In this document: positions 32,737 through 41,743 of the stretch, in pieces | Layout: each line of letters starts with the position of its first letter | How positions within the stretch are numbered: position 1 is the stretch's first letter | Source of the DNA: Paenibacillus sp. FSL H7-0331 | Lineage (GTDB): Bacteria; Bacillota; Bacilli; Paenibacillales; NBRC-103111 | Reading direction: 5' to 3' | DNA: 64,000 nucleotides | Assembly: GCF_001956045.1 (NCBI RefSeq) | Contig: NZ_MRTH01000001.1 | Span: 310,001 to 374,000, forward strand | Made by a program: the position numbers and the translations under genes | Notes under the pieces: generated by a model | Seen by the model: only the letters and a program-made list of their open reading frames with translations | Told to the model about the DNA's origin: nothing | The model's database searches: none

Positions 32737-32783
32737 CCCCTTTATTTGGCGTGAAATTCACATATCGATTAACGGTTCAGATC

Positions 32784-32820
32784 AAAAAGCCTCTTGACCG
32801 CTAACGGAAACGAGGCCTTC
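32784..32820 (-). terminator. Terminator downstream of the sugar isomerase gene (end of cluster A)
   Basis: Minus-strand GGCCTC and GAGGC arms flank an inner CCG-TTAG-CGG hairpin, followed by TTTTTGAT. It lies 40 bases after the isomerase stop. Confidence 0.75.
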
Positions 32821-32859
32821 TTGTCTAGTCACTTACATACTATGATTGCTTCTTTCTAA

Positions 32860-33630
32860 TTATAAACGCTTATCTAACTGCGCAAGACAAGCTCTCAAAC
32901 CATCCTCCGGTGTCCCTGTAGGAATAAACTCCAGTCCCACATAGCCGGTATATCCAAGCTCTCGCAGCTTGTTCATAACAAAAGGATAGGCAATTTCTCC
33001 TGTTCCCAGCTCATGCCTCCCGGGATGATCAGCGACGTGAATATATCCGATCTGCCCGATATTGGCGCTAATTGTTGGCGTCAGATCACCCTCGGTAATT
33101 TGCTGGTGATACACATCGTAAAGCAGCTTTACGTTAGGGCTGCCAACCTCGGCAATGATAGCCAACGCTTCTGCAGAGGTTTCAAGAAAATATCCCGGAT
33201 GATTGACCTTCGTATTCAGCGGCTCCAGAACCAGAATAACGCCTGCCGCTTCCAGCAAGGGAACACAAGCCTTTAATCCGTCGATGATACTTTGGTGCTG
33301 TTCTGCTCGTGAAACCCCATCAAGCGTATTCCCCGTTACTGCAATCAAATACTTGCAGTTCAACCGCTTGGCAATCACCAATGTTTCCTCCAGCCCTATT
33401 ACAAATGAATCGCGAAGCGCTGGATCAAGCAGTGAAATTGACTTGGTACAAAAGGAACCTACATGCAGGTCCAGCTCCTGAACCAACTTCTCCATCAAAT
33501 CGATATCCCGATTTCCCCAGCCCCAAAATTCAAAAGCCGTAAAACCAAGCTCCTTGACTGTTCGCAAAATCTTGTCCAGATCATAACCGCTGTTCCTGAA
33601 CACAGCATCAATTGATGGCGAGTAGATCAT
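32860..33630 (-). CDS. Sugar phosphate isomerase/epimerase (hydroxypyruvate-isomerase-like TIM barrel)
   Basis: The 256-residue product is an AP-endonuclease-2-type TIM barrel with the metal-site blocks LVLEPLNTKVNHPGYFL, LLYDVYHQQITEGDL, IGYIHVADHPGRHELGTGEI and GYVGLEFIPTGT, close to hydroxypyruvate isomerase (Hyi) patterns. The ATG at 33630 follows a perfect AGGAGGT. It is the last gene of cluster A, next to glycosidases, so it probably isomerises or epimerises a released sugar or keto-sugar. The exact substrate is not clear. Confidence 0.88.
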   Translation of the reverse strand: MIYSPSIDAVFRNSGYDLDKILRTVKELGFTAFEFWGWGNRDIDLMEKLVQELDLHVGSFCTKSISLLDPALRDSFVIGLEETLVIAKRLNCKYLIAVTGNTLDGVSRAEQHQSIIDGLKACVPLLEAAGVILVLEPLNTKVNHPGYFLETSAEALAIIAEVGSPNVKLLYDVYHQQITEGDLTPTISANIGQIGYIHVADHPGRHELGTGEIAYPFVMNKLRELGYTGYVGLEFIPTGTPEDGLRACLAQLDKRL

Positions 33631-33701
33631 TGTGTACCTCCTGATTTTGTAAGCCTTTTCTCGTTTTCGCATAAAGGTTTCAAGGTTACTTGCGCAAGCT
33701 T

Positions 33702-35108
33702 TTATTTCGATCCGATTTGAATCTCAAAGTCGCCGCGAATGGCATACAGCTCTCCCGAAGTTACCTCCACTTCAATATGCGTCCGAATTCCATGCAGCGC
33801 CGATGGGAGCCTGCCTGATTTCCATACTGGACTATACGCAGTAGTGTCACCACAGAACGGTACACAATCGTCAAAGGCGAAGCCATCATGCGGCTTGCCC
33901 TGCGCTTCGGACAACTGCACCCTGATCCTTCCATACGGTGCACGGACATTAAGATTCAGACCATTCCCGCCAAAATCAACGCAGCGTGTCATGACCCTGC
34001 CTATCATGGCATGGCTTTCCATATAAAAAAAACCGTCCTTGCGCAGCTCATGCAGCAGCAGGGCCGCATCGTCGAGATTTTGATCCTGAAAATGCTCCGC
34101 CTTTGACCCACCCGAATAAAAACGCAGATGACCATCTGGAGCTTGCAGCATCGTACTCGTATATATACTGCCGCCGCCGTGCTCACCGCGCTCATTTCGT
34201 GGGATAAAGGGTTCATGTAGCGCACGAAAAAAATGCCGGCCGTCCATGCTGTACGCCAGCGAGCAATCAATCGGACCAAAATCCTTGTGGTACTCGATTT
34301 CTCCCGGATTCGTATGAAACATCCAGAGTAGCCCCATAAACAAATGCTCGTATTTATAAACGGGCATTCCATAGAACTGGACCAATGGAGGATCATGCGG
34401 CTCGGGATGAATCACAATTTCCGGTTGAGTAAAAGTGCGAAAATCCATGGTTTCAAACAGCGCAATACGTCTGTCTCCGTTATGAACACGGCGGGAAAGC
34501 ACATAAGTACCTTTAACATCATTATAGAAGCACGTGATCGGTGAATCAAGCGTTACCTCGTCAAGAGGAATAGCCTCCACCTTCCAATGGATAGCATCAG
34601 GCGAAACAGCCAGAAACTGCTTGCGATGGCTGGCAAAAAAGTATTTCCACCGGCGCTCAGGATCACGCTCATGAAGATCATAAAATACTGGTGCACCATC
34701 ACAGTGTTCATCAAGACCAAATACCTGATTAGCTGCATACCGCTTACCCGGAAATGATGCTTGGTCGCTTACGTCCTTTTTCACCCAGTGCACCCCGTCC
34801 GAACTCTCGGCATACAGCAGGATCTGATTGCGCAGAAAACGGTTTTTGTTAGCTCTTACGGGTTCAAAATCAACTGCACCGCAGTAAACTGCCTTCCACA
34901 GCTGCAAATCCGGCTCATAGACGACAAGTGGAAAGTTCCATGTGCCTTCCGTCAATCCATCGACCAGCGTCCCTTCCCGAATCCATTTGGGTTTGCCAAC
35001 CTTGCGATCCATATTCGTAATACTGCTTAGCTGCCAATCGTCCAGGAACAAAATCGTTGTATGGGTGCCACTATTCGTTATGCTTGAATTCACAGGCTCC
35101 AGACTCAT
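33702..35108 (-). CDS. Five-bladed beta-propeller glycoside-hydrolase-like protein
   Basis: The 468-residue protein has no signal peptide and carries repeated propeller blades with the pattern WKAVYCG, ILLYAESSDGVHW, KYFFASHRKQFLAVSPDAIHW and LAYSMDGRHFFRALHEPFIP, as in GH32/GH43/GH130-like enzymes, plus a C-terminal beta domain (about 370-465). Acid candidates such as Asp23, Asp24 and Glu321 cannot be assigned with confidence. The ATG overlaps the stop codon of a zinc-dehydrogenase fragment (ATGA), so it is probably translationally coupled. It is cytoplasmic in a glycan locus and probably acts on imported oligosaccharides. Confidence 0.72.
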   Translation of the reverse strand: MSLEPVNSSITNSGTHTTILFLDDWQLSSITNMDRKVGKPKWIREGTLVDGLTEGTWNFPLVVYEPDLQLWKAVYCGAVDFEPVRANKNRFLRNQILLYAESSDGVHWVKKDVSDQASFPGKRYAANQVFGLDEHCDGAPVFYDLHERDPERRWKYFFASHRKQFLAVSPDAIHWKVEAIPLDEVTLDSPITCFYNDVKGTYVLSRRVHNGDRRIALFETMDFRTFTQPEIVIHPEPHDPPLVQFYGMPVYKYEHLFMGLLWMFHTNPGEIEYHKDFGPIDCSLAYSMDGRHFFRALHEPFIPRNERGEHGGGSIYTSTMLQAPDGHLRFYSGGSKAEHFQDQNLDDAALLLHELRKDGFFYMESHAMIGRVMTRCVDFGGNGLNLNVRAPYGRIRVQLSEAQGKPHDGFAFDDCVPFCGDTTAYSPVWKSGRLPSALHGIRTHIEVEVTSGELYAIRGDFEIQIGSK

Positions 35109-35260
35109 GCTTCATGACCGCTTTCCTGTACGAAGCTAACGCCCATCTTCGGCGATGCGTATTCAGTAAGTACCCTCACTTCATTGACAAGCAGCGGACG
35201 GTCTTCATAAGTTTCACACGTGCATATTCTCGGTTCTTGGGCAATAAGCTTTTGCGGCAT
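35105..35260 (-). pseudogene. N-terminal remnant of a zinc-type alcohol dehydrogenase
   Basis: A 51-codon frame starting ATG at 35260, with GGAGAGG 9 bases before it, encodes MPQKLIAQEP and then TYEDRPLLVNEVRVLTEYA, the start of a GroES-like zinc dehydrogenase of the kind found in full at 60073-61026. After about 42 residues similarity stops and the frame ends in TGA overlapping the ATG of the next gene. The catalytic and NAD-binding domains (around 270 residues) are missing, so an internal deletion is likely. It has no stop or frameshift and could still be translated as a leader that delivers ribosomes to the next gene. Confidence 0.6.
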
Positions 35261-35430
35261 ATCCATCATCCTCTCCGAATTTAAATTCAGATCACAGCAA
35301 ACCCATCCCTGCGATCACATTTATCATAACGAAGTGCACCCTAAAAAAAGATAGGTGTCAGTTAAGCTTTTATACGCCTTAGTTATCTTTTTTTCAGAAG
35401 CAGTCCCGTCTGACCATTCGGGGATATACA

Positions 35431-35463
35431 AATAAAAGCAAGGCCGAATTTCCCGACCTTGCC
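35431..35463 (-). terminator. Terminator after the GH38 gene
   Basis: Minus-strand GCAAGG and CCTTGC arms, extended inwards by a CG pair, are followed by TTTTATTTG. It lies 65 bases after the GH38 stop, so the downstream propeller and isomerase genes may have reduced or separate expression. The rest of 35261-35527 shows only A/T-rich sequence with no further gene. Confidence 0.7.
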
Positions 35464-35527
35464 GCTTAATTTATTAATTGGGATAACCAAGTCTCCCACC
35501 ACATAATTGGCCGAATTCGTTATGCCC

Positions 35528-38212
35528 TCATGTCCAGGGCAGTTCAATAAAATTCGTCTCGACTACAGGCAAGTCGGAAGCATCCGGAATGTAAAAGGTT
35601 TTAATCTCGCAGCGTCCGAACCTAGACTGCCATGAGCGTCCAAGCATCGGCAGCTCGATTGTCACATCCGTCTCCAAACCATGCGCTTCATAGCAGCGCA
35701 ATATGTATCCATTACCTTCCTCTGCCCTTTTAAAAACAGTGGCTGCAATCTGGTCTGTAGACAAATGTATGCCACTCCACTTTTGTGGCAAAGACCCTTC
35801 ATGATATGTTTCTACAATGTGAACCGGAGGGACATTCCACTCATAGGCTTTGCGGATAATACTCGCCTCCTGCCAAGTTCCGGCATGCAGCACCAGGGCA
35901 TAGGCGAACTCCTGAACACCCTGATCCATATATTCGCATAGATCATCCCGCTTACCATAATGGTCGGCAAAAATTGCTCCGCGCACAATCGTCATACGCA
36001 GGTCGGCATTCTTTACATCAAAGCTGTATTTACTATCATTCAGCAGCGTTAACCCGTAGCTGCAGCCTGCTGCCGCAGTTTCCATAGGCGAATTCGTTGA
36101 AGCCGCTCTGCTGGATACAAGCCATCCGCTCACATCGACCCACTGCTGACCCGGCTCTTCCTCGCCATTTACCGGGCGCTCCAGATAGCCATAAGGAATT
36201 TCATACGTTGCTTTCGGTTCGTGAATACGGGTCGGGAAAGACAGCTTCAACAGCTTGTGCTTCTCCTGCCAGTCGAGCTTGGCTTTTACCTGGATATCCG
36301 GGCTATCCTTATATAACATGAAGTCCTGTCTAAGCGTGGAATTCCCGTACCGGCTTGTTACTCTTAATGTAGCCCGCAGCGGTCCCGATTCAACGACCTT
36401 CACCGTGGCATCGGTAAAACGCCCGATTTCATTGCGGAACTCCAGCTTGCCGTGCCCCCACGTATCGCAGTCATGCTCATCCATGACAAGAGGCACAGCC
36501 AAGCGGCCATCTACGATTTCGATTCTGGCTCTTTTATCAAACAAGCTTTTCACGTAACCGGTATGCGGATCGAATTCAAGACGCACCCATGCATTTTCGA
36601 GAAAAGCTTCCGCCCCCTGCGAAGAGACTAGTAGTGCATCCTTTGGCGTTTGCTCGTACGGGGTCTGAGATGCAGCGTTTCCGCTATTCGGATCTGTACC
36701 CACACCGGCTTCCGGATCGGTGACAGTAAACGTTTGATTGCGGAAAATCCAGTACACCCGGTAGCCGAAGGCCGGAATCACTCCCCTGAAGAGCGTGTCG
36801 TATTTATCTCCCCCGTTCGTTCGCGAGGCGCGTACATGCTGAATGACAACGGGATTCCCCTCTTCGTCGGTGATGCCCTTCATCTGTTGGGTAACGACCA
36901 CCGGTGCCTCCACGTCCCAGGACAAGGGATTGAACACGACAACCGGAATCCCGCTGTCGTTTTGTTCCCACAAGGTGCGGTCTTTATTTTTATCCAGAAA
37001 GGTAATGCCCGGGCGCATCGTATTGATCGACCACGATATCCTTTGCAGGGCCGCATTGGACGAAATGGAAGCGATATGCTGCGCATAACCGTAAGCTTCT
37101 CGCGCATCGTCATAAGCTTCCTTGATGCTGCAGCCGCCCATAATGTCATGGAACTGATTAAACATCACACATTCCCAGGCTTTTTGAAATTGTGCGGAGT
37201 CATAATCGTGTCCGAGCAGACGGTACGCCAAGGCAGACAGCTTCTCCGCCGTCATCAGCCTGTGCTCTGTCTTACGATTGCTAGCCTTGGTCTCCGAATG
37301 GGTAGAGTAGCAGCCGCTGGCATGATGCTGCAGTTCACCCGTGACGACCGGCAAGATCGGACCATGCGCTTGCATGCGCTCAAAATAAGCGTCCGGTGAG
37401 CTGAGCAGGATCGCTTCGCCACCAGGCCTTTCCTTGACGGCGCGGATTTCATGCAAATTGGCAATAGTCGGTCCGCCTCCATGATTGCCAACCCCGTAGA
37501 AGCACATTTGGTCGGTCTGCTGCTGCTCGGCGATTTCCCGCACCTTCATGATTTTGGGCTCCGAGGTTTCAAATTGATGCGTATTGTAACCGCATGGAAT
37601 CCGGTACGTCATGACTCTGCTGCCATCCATGCTTTCCCACCAATACAGATTGGCCGGAATGTGCTGCTCATGCTCCTCGGGCCGCATATATACATAGCTG
37701 TCCATACCGCTCAGCTTGAGAATCTGCGGCAGCATGGCATGATGGCCAAAGGAATCGACATTGTAGCCGACCTTCGCCGACATGCCAAAACGCTCCAGAA
37801 AGTAGCGCTGACCATAGAGTGAATGCCTTGCAAACGACTCTCCTGCCGGAATATTGCAATCCGGCTGAACCCACCAGCCGCCGACAATGACCCACCGCCC
37901 TTCGGCTACCCGCTTCACAATTTCTGCAAACATACGGGGTTCATTTTCTTCTATCCATTTGTAGCAGGAGGCTCCCGCGCACGTAAACACAAATTCGGGA
38001 AATTCCACCATCCGGTCGAGTGCAGAGCGGAACGTCGCCTTGATCTCGGCAAAGCCCTCCTGCCAGCGCCAGAGCCATACCGGGTCCAGATGCGCGTTGC
38101 CAATCATATGCACGACCGGCTTCAGTGCATTGTCGGAAGCCGCTGCATCGGATGCATAGTGTTCCATGTTATTAAGGGTTGCGGTTTCCTGCTTACCTTC
38201 GGGCTTTTTCAC
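35528..38212 (-). CDS. GH38 alpha-mannosidase
   Basis: GH38 enzymes remove alpha-mannose from N-glycans or mannans, retaining configuration. The 894-residue protein has the zinc-binding NAHLDPVWLWRW (His41, Asp43), the nucleophile Asp153 in GYNVDSFGH, a three-helix middle domain with the segment FNQFHDIMGGCSI and a C-terminal beta-sandwich domain. It lacks a signal peptide, so it acts inside the cell on imported oligosaccharides. The start is GTG at 38212 behind AAGGGAG. It lies 35 bases after an oligogalacturonate-lyase-like gene, in the cluster A operon. Similar length to bacterial cytosolic GH38 proteins. Confidence 0.95.
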   Translation of the reverse strand: MKKPEGKQETATLNNMEHYASDAAASDNALKPVVHMIGNAHLDPVWLWRWQEGFAEIKATFRSALDRMVEFPEFVFTCAGASCYKWIEENEPRMFAEIVKRVAEGRWVIVGGWWVQPDCNIPAGESFARHSLYGQRYFLERFGMSAKVGYNVDSFGHHAMLPQILKLSGMDSYVYMRPEEHEQHIPANLYWWESMDGSRVMTYRIPCGYNTHQFETSEPKIMKVREIAEQQQTDQMCFYGVGNHGGGPTIANLHEIRAVKERPGGEAILLSSPDAYFERMQAHGPILPVVTGELQHHASGCYSTHSETKASNRKTEHRLMTAEKLSALAYRLLGHDYDSAQFQKAWECVMFNQFHDIMGGCSIKEAYDDAREAYGYAQHIASISSNAALQRISWSINTMRPGITFLDKNKDRTLWEQNDSGIPVVVFNPLSWDVEAPVVVTQQMKGITDEEGNPVVIQHVRASRTNGGDKYDTLFRGVIPAFGYRVYWIFRNQTFTVTDPEAGVGTDPNSGNAASQTPYEQTPKDALLVSSQGAEAFLENAWVRLEFDPHTGYVKSLFDKRARIEIVDGRLAVPLVMDEHDCDTWGHGKLEFRNEIGRFTDATVKVVESGPLRATLRVTSRYGNSTLRQDFMLYKDSPDIQVKAKLDWQEKHKLLKLSFPTRIHEPKATYEIPYGYLERPVNGEEEPGQQWVDVSGWLVSSRAASTNSPMETAAAGCSYGLTLLNDSKYSFDVKNADLRMTIVRGAIFADHYGKRDDLCEYMDQGVQEFAYALVLHAGTWQEASIIRKAYEWNVPPVHIVETYHEGSLPQKWSGIHLSTDQIAATVFKRAEEGNGYILRCYEAHGLETDVTIELPMLGRSWQSRFGRCEIKTFYIPDASDLPVVETNFIELPWT

Positions 38213-38247
38213 AATCGTTGCTCCCTTCCTTGACTGCTGGTCAACTT

Positions 38248-39312
38248 TTAGGTCTTTGTTTCAAGCTCTTCATAAATATCGATAATGCCGATCCATAAAT
38301 GATTCTCATCATCGGCAAATGTATAGGTTACCTTACGGCTGTCCGGACTGAACGAAGGATGGGGATGCCCTGGATGGTTCCACCATAACCGTACTTCGGT
38401 TAGCACTCTGGACGAATGATCGCGAAGGTCAATCAGCACGAGTTTGGACGGCTGCTCATGTGTATCCGCAACGATCCAATTGCCGTCAGGACTAGCAGCA
38501 GCGTGCCAATAGCCATAATCCCCGTTTATAAATACCCCCTGGCTCCGGTGCCTATCCACATAATAAATGCCGGTTGGCGTGATCGGACTGGATGTATACC
38601 TGACAAAATAAGCGCCCTCCCCATCAGCCGCCCACATCTCATGCCCTATATATTCACCGAGGCTACCGTCCTGCTGCTGCTGTTCATATATATTGCTCAG
38701 TTTAGAGGCCACGGTATCGTAGAGCCACAAGCGGTCAGGGATGTGCTCCGTCTTTCCCTCATGGGCGAACAAGACCAAATGATCGTAAACGGGATTAACC
38801 ATCGCATGGTTAGCGATCTCATAGGGTTGGGCGAACCCGGGCGCTATCTGATGAGTCAGCTTTCCGGCAGCCACATCCACAGTTCCGATAAACGATTGTC
38901 CGCCGAGCATTCCATACACGCCGAGAACTGTGGCATCATCAGACACGGAAAGCGGCTCCCCGAAATAATCTCCAGATGGCAGCTCGCACACGGTCCAGGA
39001 TTTCAACGTGTTTAAATCGATGCCTTGGACCGAATTGTCACGTGGAAAGTACAGCTTGTCATCCGAGGAAACAACGCCGCCCGCCCACTGCTCCCCATTC
39101 GCAATAACCGTTGAATGACCGGTTTCTGTGTCAATCAGCACGTAGCTGCATTTCTTGTCAGCGTCGATTTGGGTGCTGGCAATCAATCTTCGACTGTCTG
39201 CCAGCCAGGTCATAGCCGTAAAATAATAATGACTCGTATCGGTACCTGACTGTCCGATTGTCTGAATCCGGCAGCCTGTCATCGAATCTTTATACGTGTT
39301 CATGGTAAGCAT
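38248..39312 (-). CDS. Oligogalacturonate-lyase-like seven-bladed propeller (PL22-type)
   Basis: The 354-residue protein has TolB/oligogalacturonate lyase propeller repeats (WLADSRRLIAST, LVLFAHEGKTEHIPDRLW, IGHEMWAADGEGAYFVRY) and the C-terminal HPGHPHPSFSPDSRKVTYTF, matching the PL22 family pattern with its metal-binding His residues. Family enzymes cleave unsaturated or saturated galacturonate dimers in the cytosol. No pectin-specific genes such as kdgK or uxaC are in view, and the presence with GH38 suggests it could instead act on another uronic-acid-containing oligosaccharide. The ATG at 39312 gives good spacing from AAGGAG; ATGs at 39318 and 39303 are alternatives. It almost touches the regulator stop at 39319. 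Confidence 0.8.
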   Translation of the reverse strand: MLTMNTYKDSMTGCRIQTIGQSGTDTSHYYFTAMTWLADSRRLIASTQIDADKKCSYVLIDTETGHSTVIANGEQWAGGVVSSDDKLYFPRDNSVQGIDLNTLKSWTVCELPSGDYFGEPLSVSDDATVLGVYGMLGGQSFIGTVDVAAGKLTHQIAPGFAQPYEIANHAMVNPVYDHLVLFAHEGKTEHIPDRLWLYDTVASKLSNIYEQQQQDGSLGEYIGHEMWAADGEGAYFVRYTSSPITPTGIYYVDRHRSQGVFINGDYGYWHAAASPDGNWIVADTHEQPSKLVLIDLRDHSSRVLTEVRLWWNHPGHPHPSFSPDSRKVTYTFADDENHLWIGIIDIYEELETKT

Positions 39313-39318
39313 TAGCAT

Positions 39319-41652
39319 TCACTCCTTTTTAGCGGCAAAGGTTTCAGCGCTTGATGTCTCCTGCTGCTCCGCTGCCCGTTTGGATTTGCTGTGAAACAAC
39401 TCCCGATATTGACCGGGTGTAATCTGCTCCATTTTACGGAAATACCTGATAAAATTTTGTGGCTTGTTGTACATCAATCTCTCAGATATCTCCGTTACGG
39501 TCATATCCGTCTCAACCAACCACTTCTTCGCTATTTGCAGACGATATCCAGACAAATATTCACCGAAGGCAAAGCCCGTCTCCTTGCGGAAGACACGACC
39601 CACATATTCCGGGTGGTAGCTCAGCCTCGCACCGCACAACTCCAGTGTTAACGGGGTATCATACTCGCTGTGAATGATGGTTAGAATTTGATCAGATATG
39701 CTGGTATACAGCGAATCCCTGCGCTGCTCGATGTGGGCGATTAACGGTCTGATGACGGACATTTGAAACCAGACCACGATTTCTTTATTGGACTTCAACA
39801 GAAACATTTCGCTTACAACTGCTTTTTCATTGAGCACGAGGTCCTGCATCTGCCCGCCATTGTCTTGATACAAACGCAGCAGCTCGACCAGAAGCCGCAT
39901 CAGATAAAGCTGAAACTCCTGATGACTGATGGATTTATCGGCCACCACCGCCATAAACTCCTCAATCAGCAGATTAGCCTTTCCTTCGTCCAGCAGCCTG
40001 ATCTGTTCCGTTAGCTCGCTGACGATATGCTGTGGAAACGTAACCGGTACAGTCATCAAGGGAGAGTGCATATCCTCAAGAAACAGGATCGATTCGTATC
40101 CAAGTCGAACCCCATACGCCAACGCTTCCTTGGCCTCCAGAAATGCGCCAGGCATATCGGCCGGATGCGTAATTGCAGAGCTGATGCCCATGCTGACGGA
40201 CAGCTTCAAATAGTCTTGAATCGCCGTTTGAATCGCTTTCCCCTGTTCATAGGCCTCTGCCTTGGATTCCCCCGGATGCTCGGCATGGCTTCCTATAACC
40301 GTAACCTGAAATTCATTGATCACGACAGGTGGCAGGCGCAGCTCTGCTGCAATGAGCTCGCTTGTAATATTGTGTATAGCGAACAACAGCAAATCCCGAT
40401 CCCATTCATTGTAATTCGTGCTTTCCATCGTATCGATCCTCACGCACAGGACTCTCATGGACTTCCAGGAAGACAGCCCCAGTGAATCGGATCTTTCCAT
40501 AATCTCATTCGCACCGACCGCGCCCTGCAGCAGCTTATGCACAAAAAACTCCTTTAGCTGATGGCTCATTTGAGCCTGATTGCTAAGCAGCATGTGCAGC
40601 TTGGATTCAATCCAGGACAGCTCATCTTTTCTGGGCGATAATTTGGGCGTATCCGGTGCCTTTAAGACGATGTCATACAGCCTGCGAATAGGTCGGTACA
40701 GCTGTCGAGACCCTTGAAAGGATAACAGGAGCAGAAAAAGCAGCAGGCTTAAACAGATCGCGATGGTCAGCCAGCCAATAGCTCTTGATTCTTGCTTGAT
40801 ATCCCTAATATGAATTTTATTCACATACGTCCAGCTATTGTAACTGGATTTTCGATAAGTGATCCCATAGGCCTCATTTCCAATATCCGTCTGAAATTGG
40901 TTAGCCTCCAGCTGCTCGCCTTGAATTTGACCGATCACGGGATCCTTCGAAAGATCGATGCCGACCTGCTCAGGATGGGCGGAAGCAATTACCCTCAGCT
41001 TATCGTCCAGCACATAAAACTCGCCGGGCTCACCGCCCTGAGGCAGCATCTTGTTCAATTCTATGCAGGGAAGGATGGCTACAAGCAACCCCATCGGTTT
41101 GATCGAATTGTTAGGAATCTTTTTGACAAGAGCCATATTCCATTGGAGCGGGTTGCCGTCCTCATACCAGGGCAGCTTCATGGAAGCCCAGAAGGAAGCT
41201 TTCGGAATGCCCACATACGCGTCAATCGACTTTGCCAGATAATGCTGCTCAAACGAGCTTTGACCTCGGCTATCCAAAATCCAATCCTGATAAAGGTTAA
41301 CCAGATACACCTCCGCCAAACCGAACTCATACGTTTGCAGACGATGAATCGATTGAATCAAGTCCTCATACAACAAATAATTACTGCTATCCAGCCGCTG
41401 TTCCATCGCCGAGATGACTGCAGATGCACCAATGAATTGAGTTTGTGTATTATCAACCATTTTCATTTTTTGCTCGAATCGCAGCCGCGTCTGCTCTACC
41501 GACTCCGCACTGCTTCTGTTCGCTTTGTCGAGCAAAAGCGCAGAGGACTTGGCATAAGAGAAATAGCCCAATGTAATCACAGGCACAATCCCTATGCAGA
41601 AGCAAAATAAAAATAATTTTTTGAAAAAGTTGATGCGATGATGATTATTCAT
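39319..41652 (-). CDS. Membrane-sensor AraC family transcriptional regulator
   Basis: The 777-residue protein has an N-terminal transmembrane segment (about 12-31), an extracytoplasmic Cache-like sensor (about 35-290), a second transmembrane segment (about 293-313), a cytosolic helical/GGDEF-like middle portion and a C-terminal AraC helix-turn-helix pair (about 660-755) with TLELCGARLSYHPEYVGRVFRKETG and MYNKPQNFIRYFRKM (given in pieces). One-piece sensors of this build are common beside Paenibacillus LplA/YtcQ-type transporters. It lies 91 bases after the solute-binding protein gene and probably controls cluster A. The C terminus ends in a Glu/Ala/Lys-rich tail. Confidence 0.88.
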   Translation of the reverse strand: MNNHHRINFFKKLFLFCFCIGIVPVITLGYFSYAKSSALLLDKANRSSAESVEQTRLRFEQKMKMVDNTQTQFIGASAVISAMEQRLDSSNYLLYEDLIQSIHRLQTYEFGLAEVYLVNLYQDWILDSRGQSSFEQHYLAKSIDAYVGIPKASFWASMKLPWYEDGNPLQWNMALVKKIPNNSIKPMGLLVAILPCIELNKMLPQGGEPGEFYVLDDKLRVIASAHPEQVGIDLSKDPVIGQIQGEQLEANQFQTDIGNEAYGITYRKSSYNSWTYVNKIHIRDIKQESRAIGWLTIAICLSLLLFLLLLSFQGSRQLYRPIRRLYDIVLKAPDTPKLSPRKDELSWIESKLHMLLSNQAQMSHQLKEFFVHKLLQGAVGANEIMERSDSLGLSSWKSMRVLCVRIDTMESTNYNEWDRDLLLFAIHNITSELIAAELRLPPVVINEFQVTVIGSHAEHPGESKAEAYEQGKAIQTAIQDYLKLSVSMGISSAITHPADMPGAFLEAKEALAYGVRLGYESILFLEDMHSPLMTVPVTFPQHIVSELTEQIRLLDEGKANLLIEEFMAVVADKSISHQEFQLYLMRLLVELLRLYQDNGGQMQDLVLNEKAVVSEMFLLKSNKEIVVWFQMSVIRPLIAHIEQRRDSLYTSISDQILTIIHSEYDTPLTLELCGARLSYHPEYVGRVFRKETGFAFGEYLSGYRLQIAKKWLVETDMTVTEISERLMYNKPQNFIRYFRKMEQITPGQYRELFHSKSKRAAEQQETSSAETFAAKKE

Positions 41653-41707
41653 CCGGTCCCTCCCCAGCAGCGATTTCGTGCAGCACCGGACTTGTATGAA
41701 ACATTGG

Positions 41708-41735
41708 AAAGGGAAAAGACATGCTTCTCCCTTGG
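41708..41735 (-). terminator. Hairpin between the solute-binding protein and regulator genes
   Basis: Minus-strand AAGGGAGAAG and TCTTTTCCCTT form an imperfect stem with loop CATG but only a short T-run. It probably attenuates transcription into the regulator and stabilises the abundant solute-binding protein message. Confidence 0.45.
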
Positions 41736-41743
41736 ACCACCGG

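Noticed and set aside
36650..37399. 249-codon plus-strand ORF inside the GH38 gene
   Set aside because: Antisense shadow of a clear alpha-mannosidase; no ribosome-binding site and no recognisable domain.
40792..41610. 272-codon plus-strand ORF opposite the AraC sensor gene
   Set aside because: Antisense shadow; the minus-strand frame has clear membrane, sensor and helix-turn-helix features.
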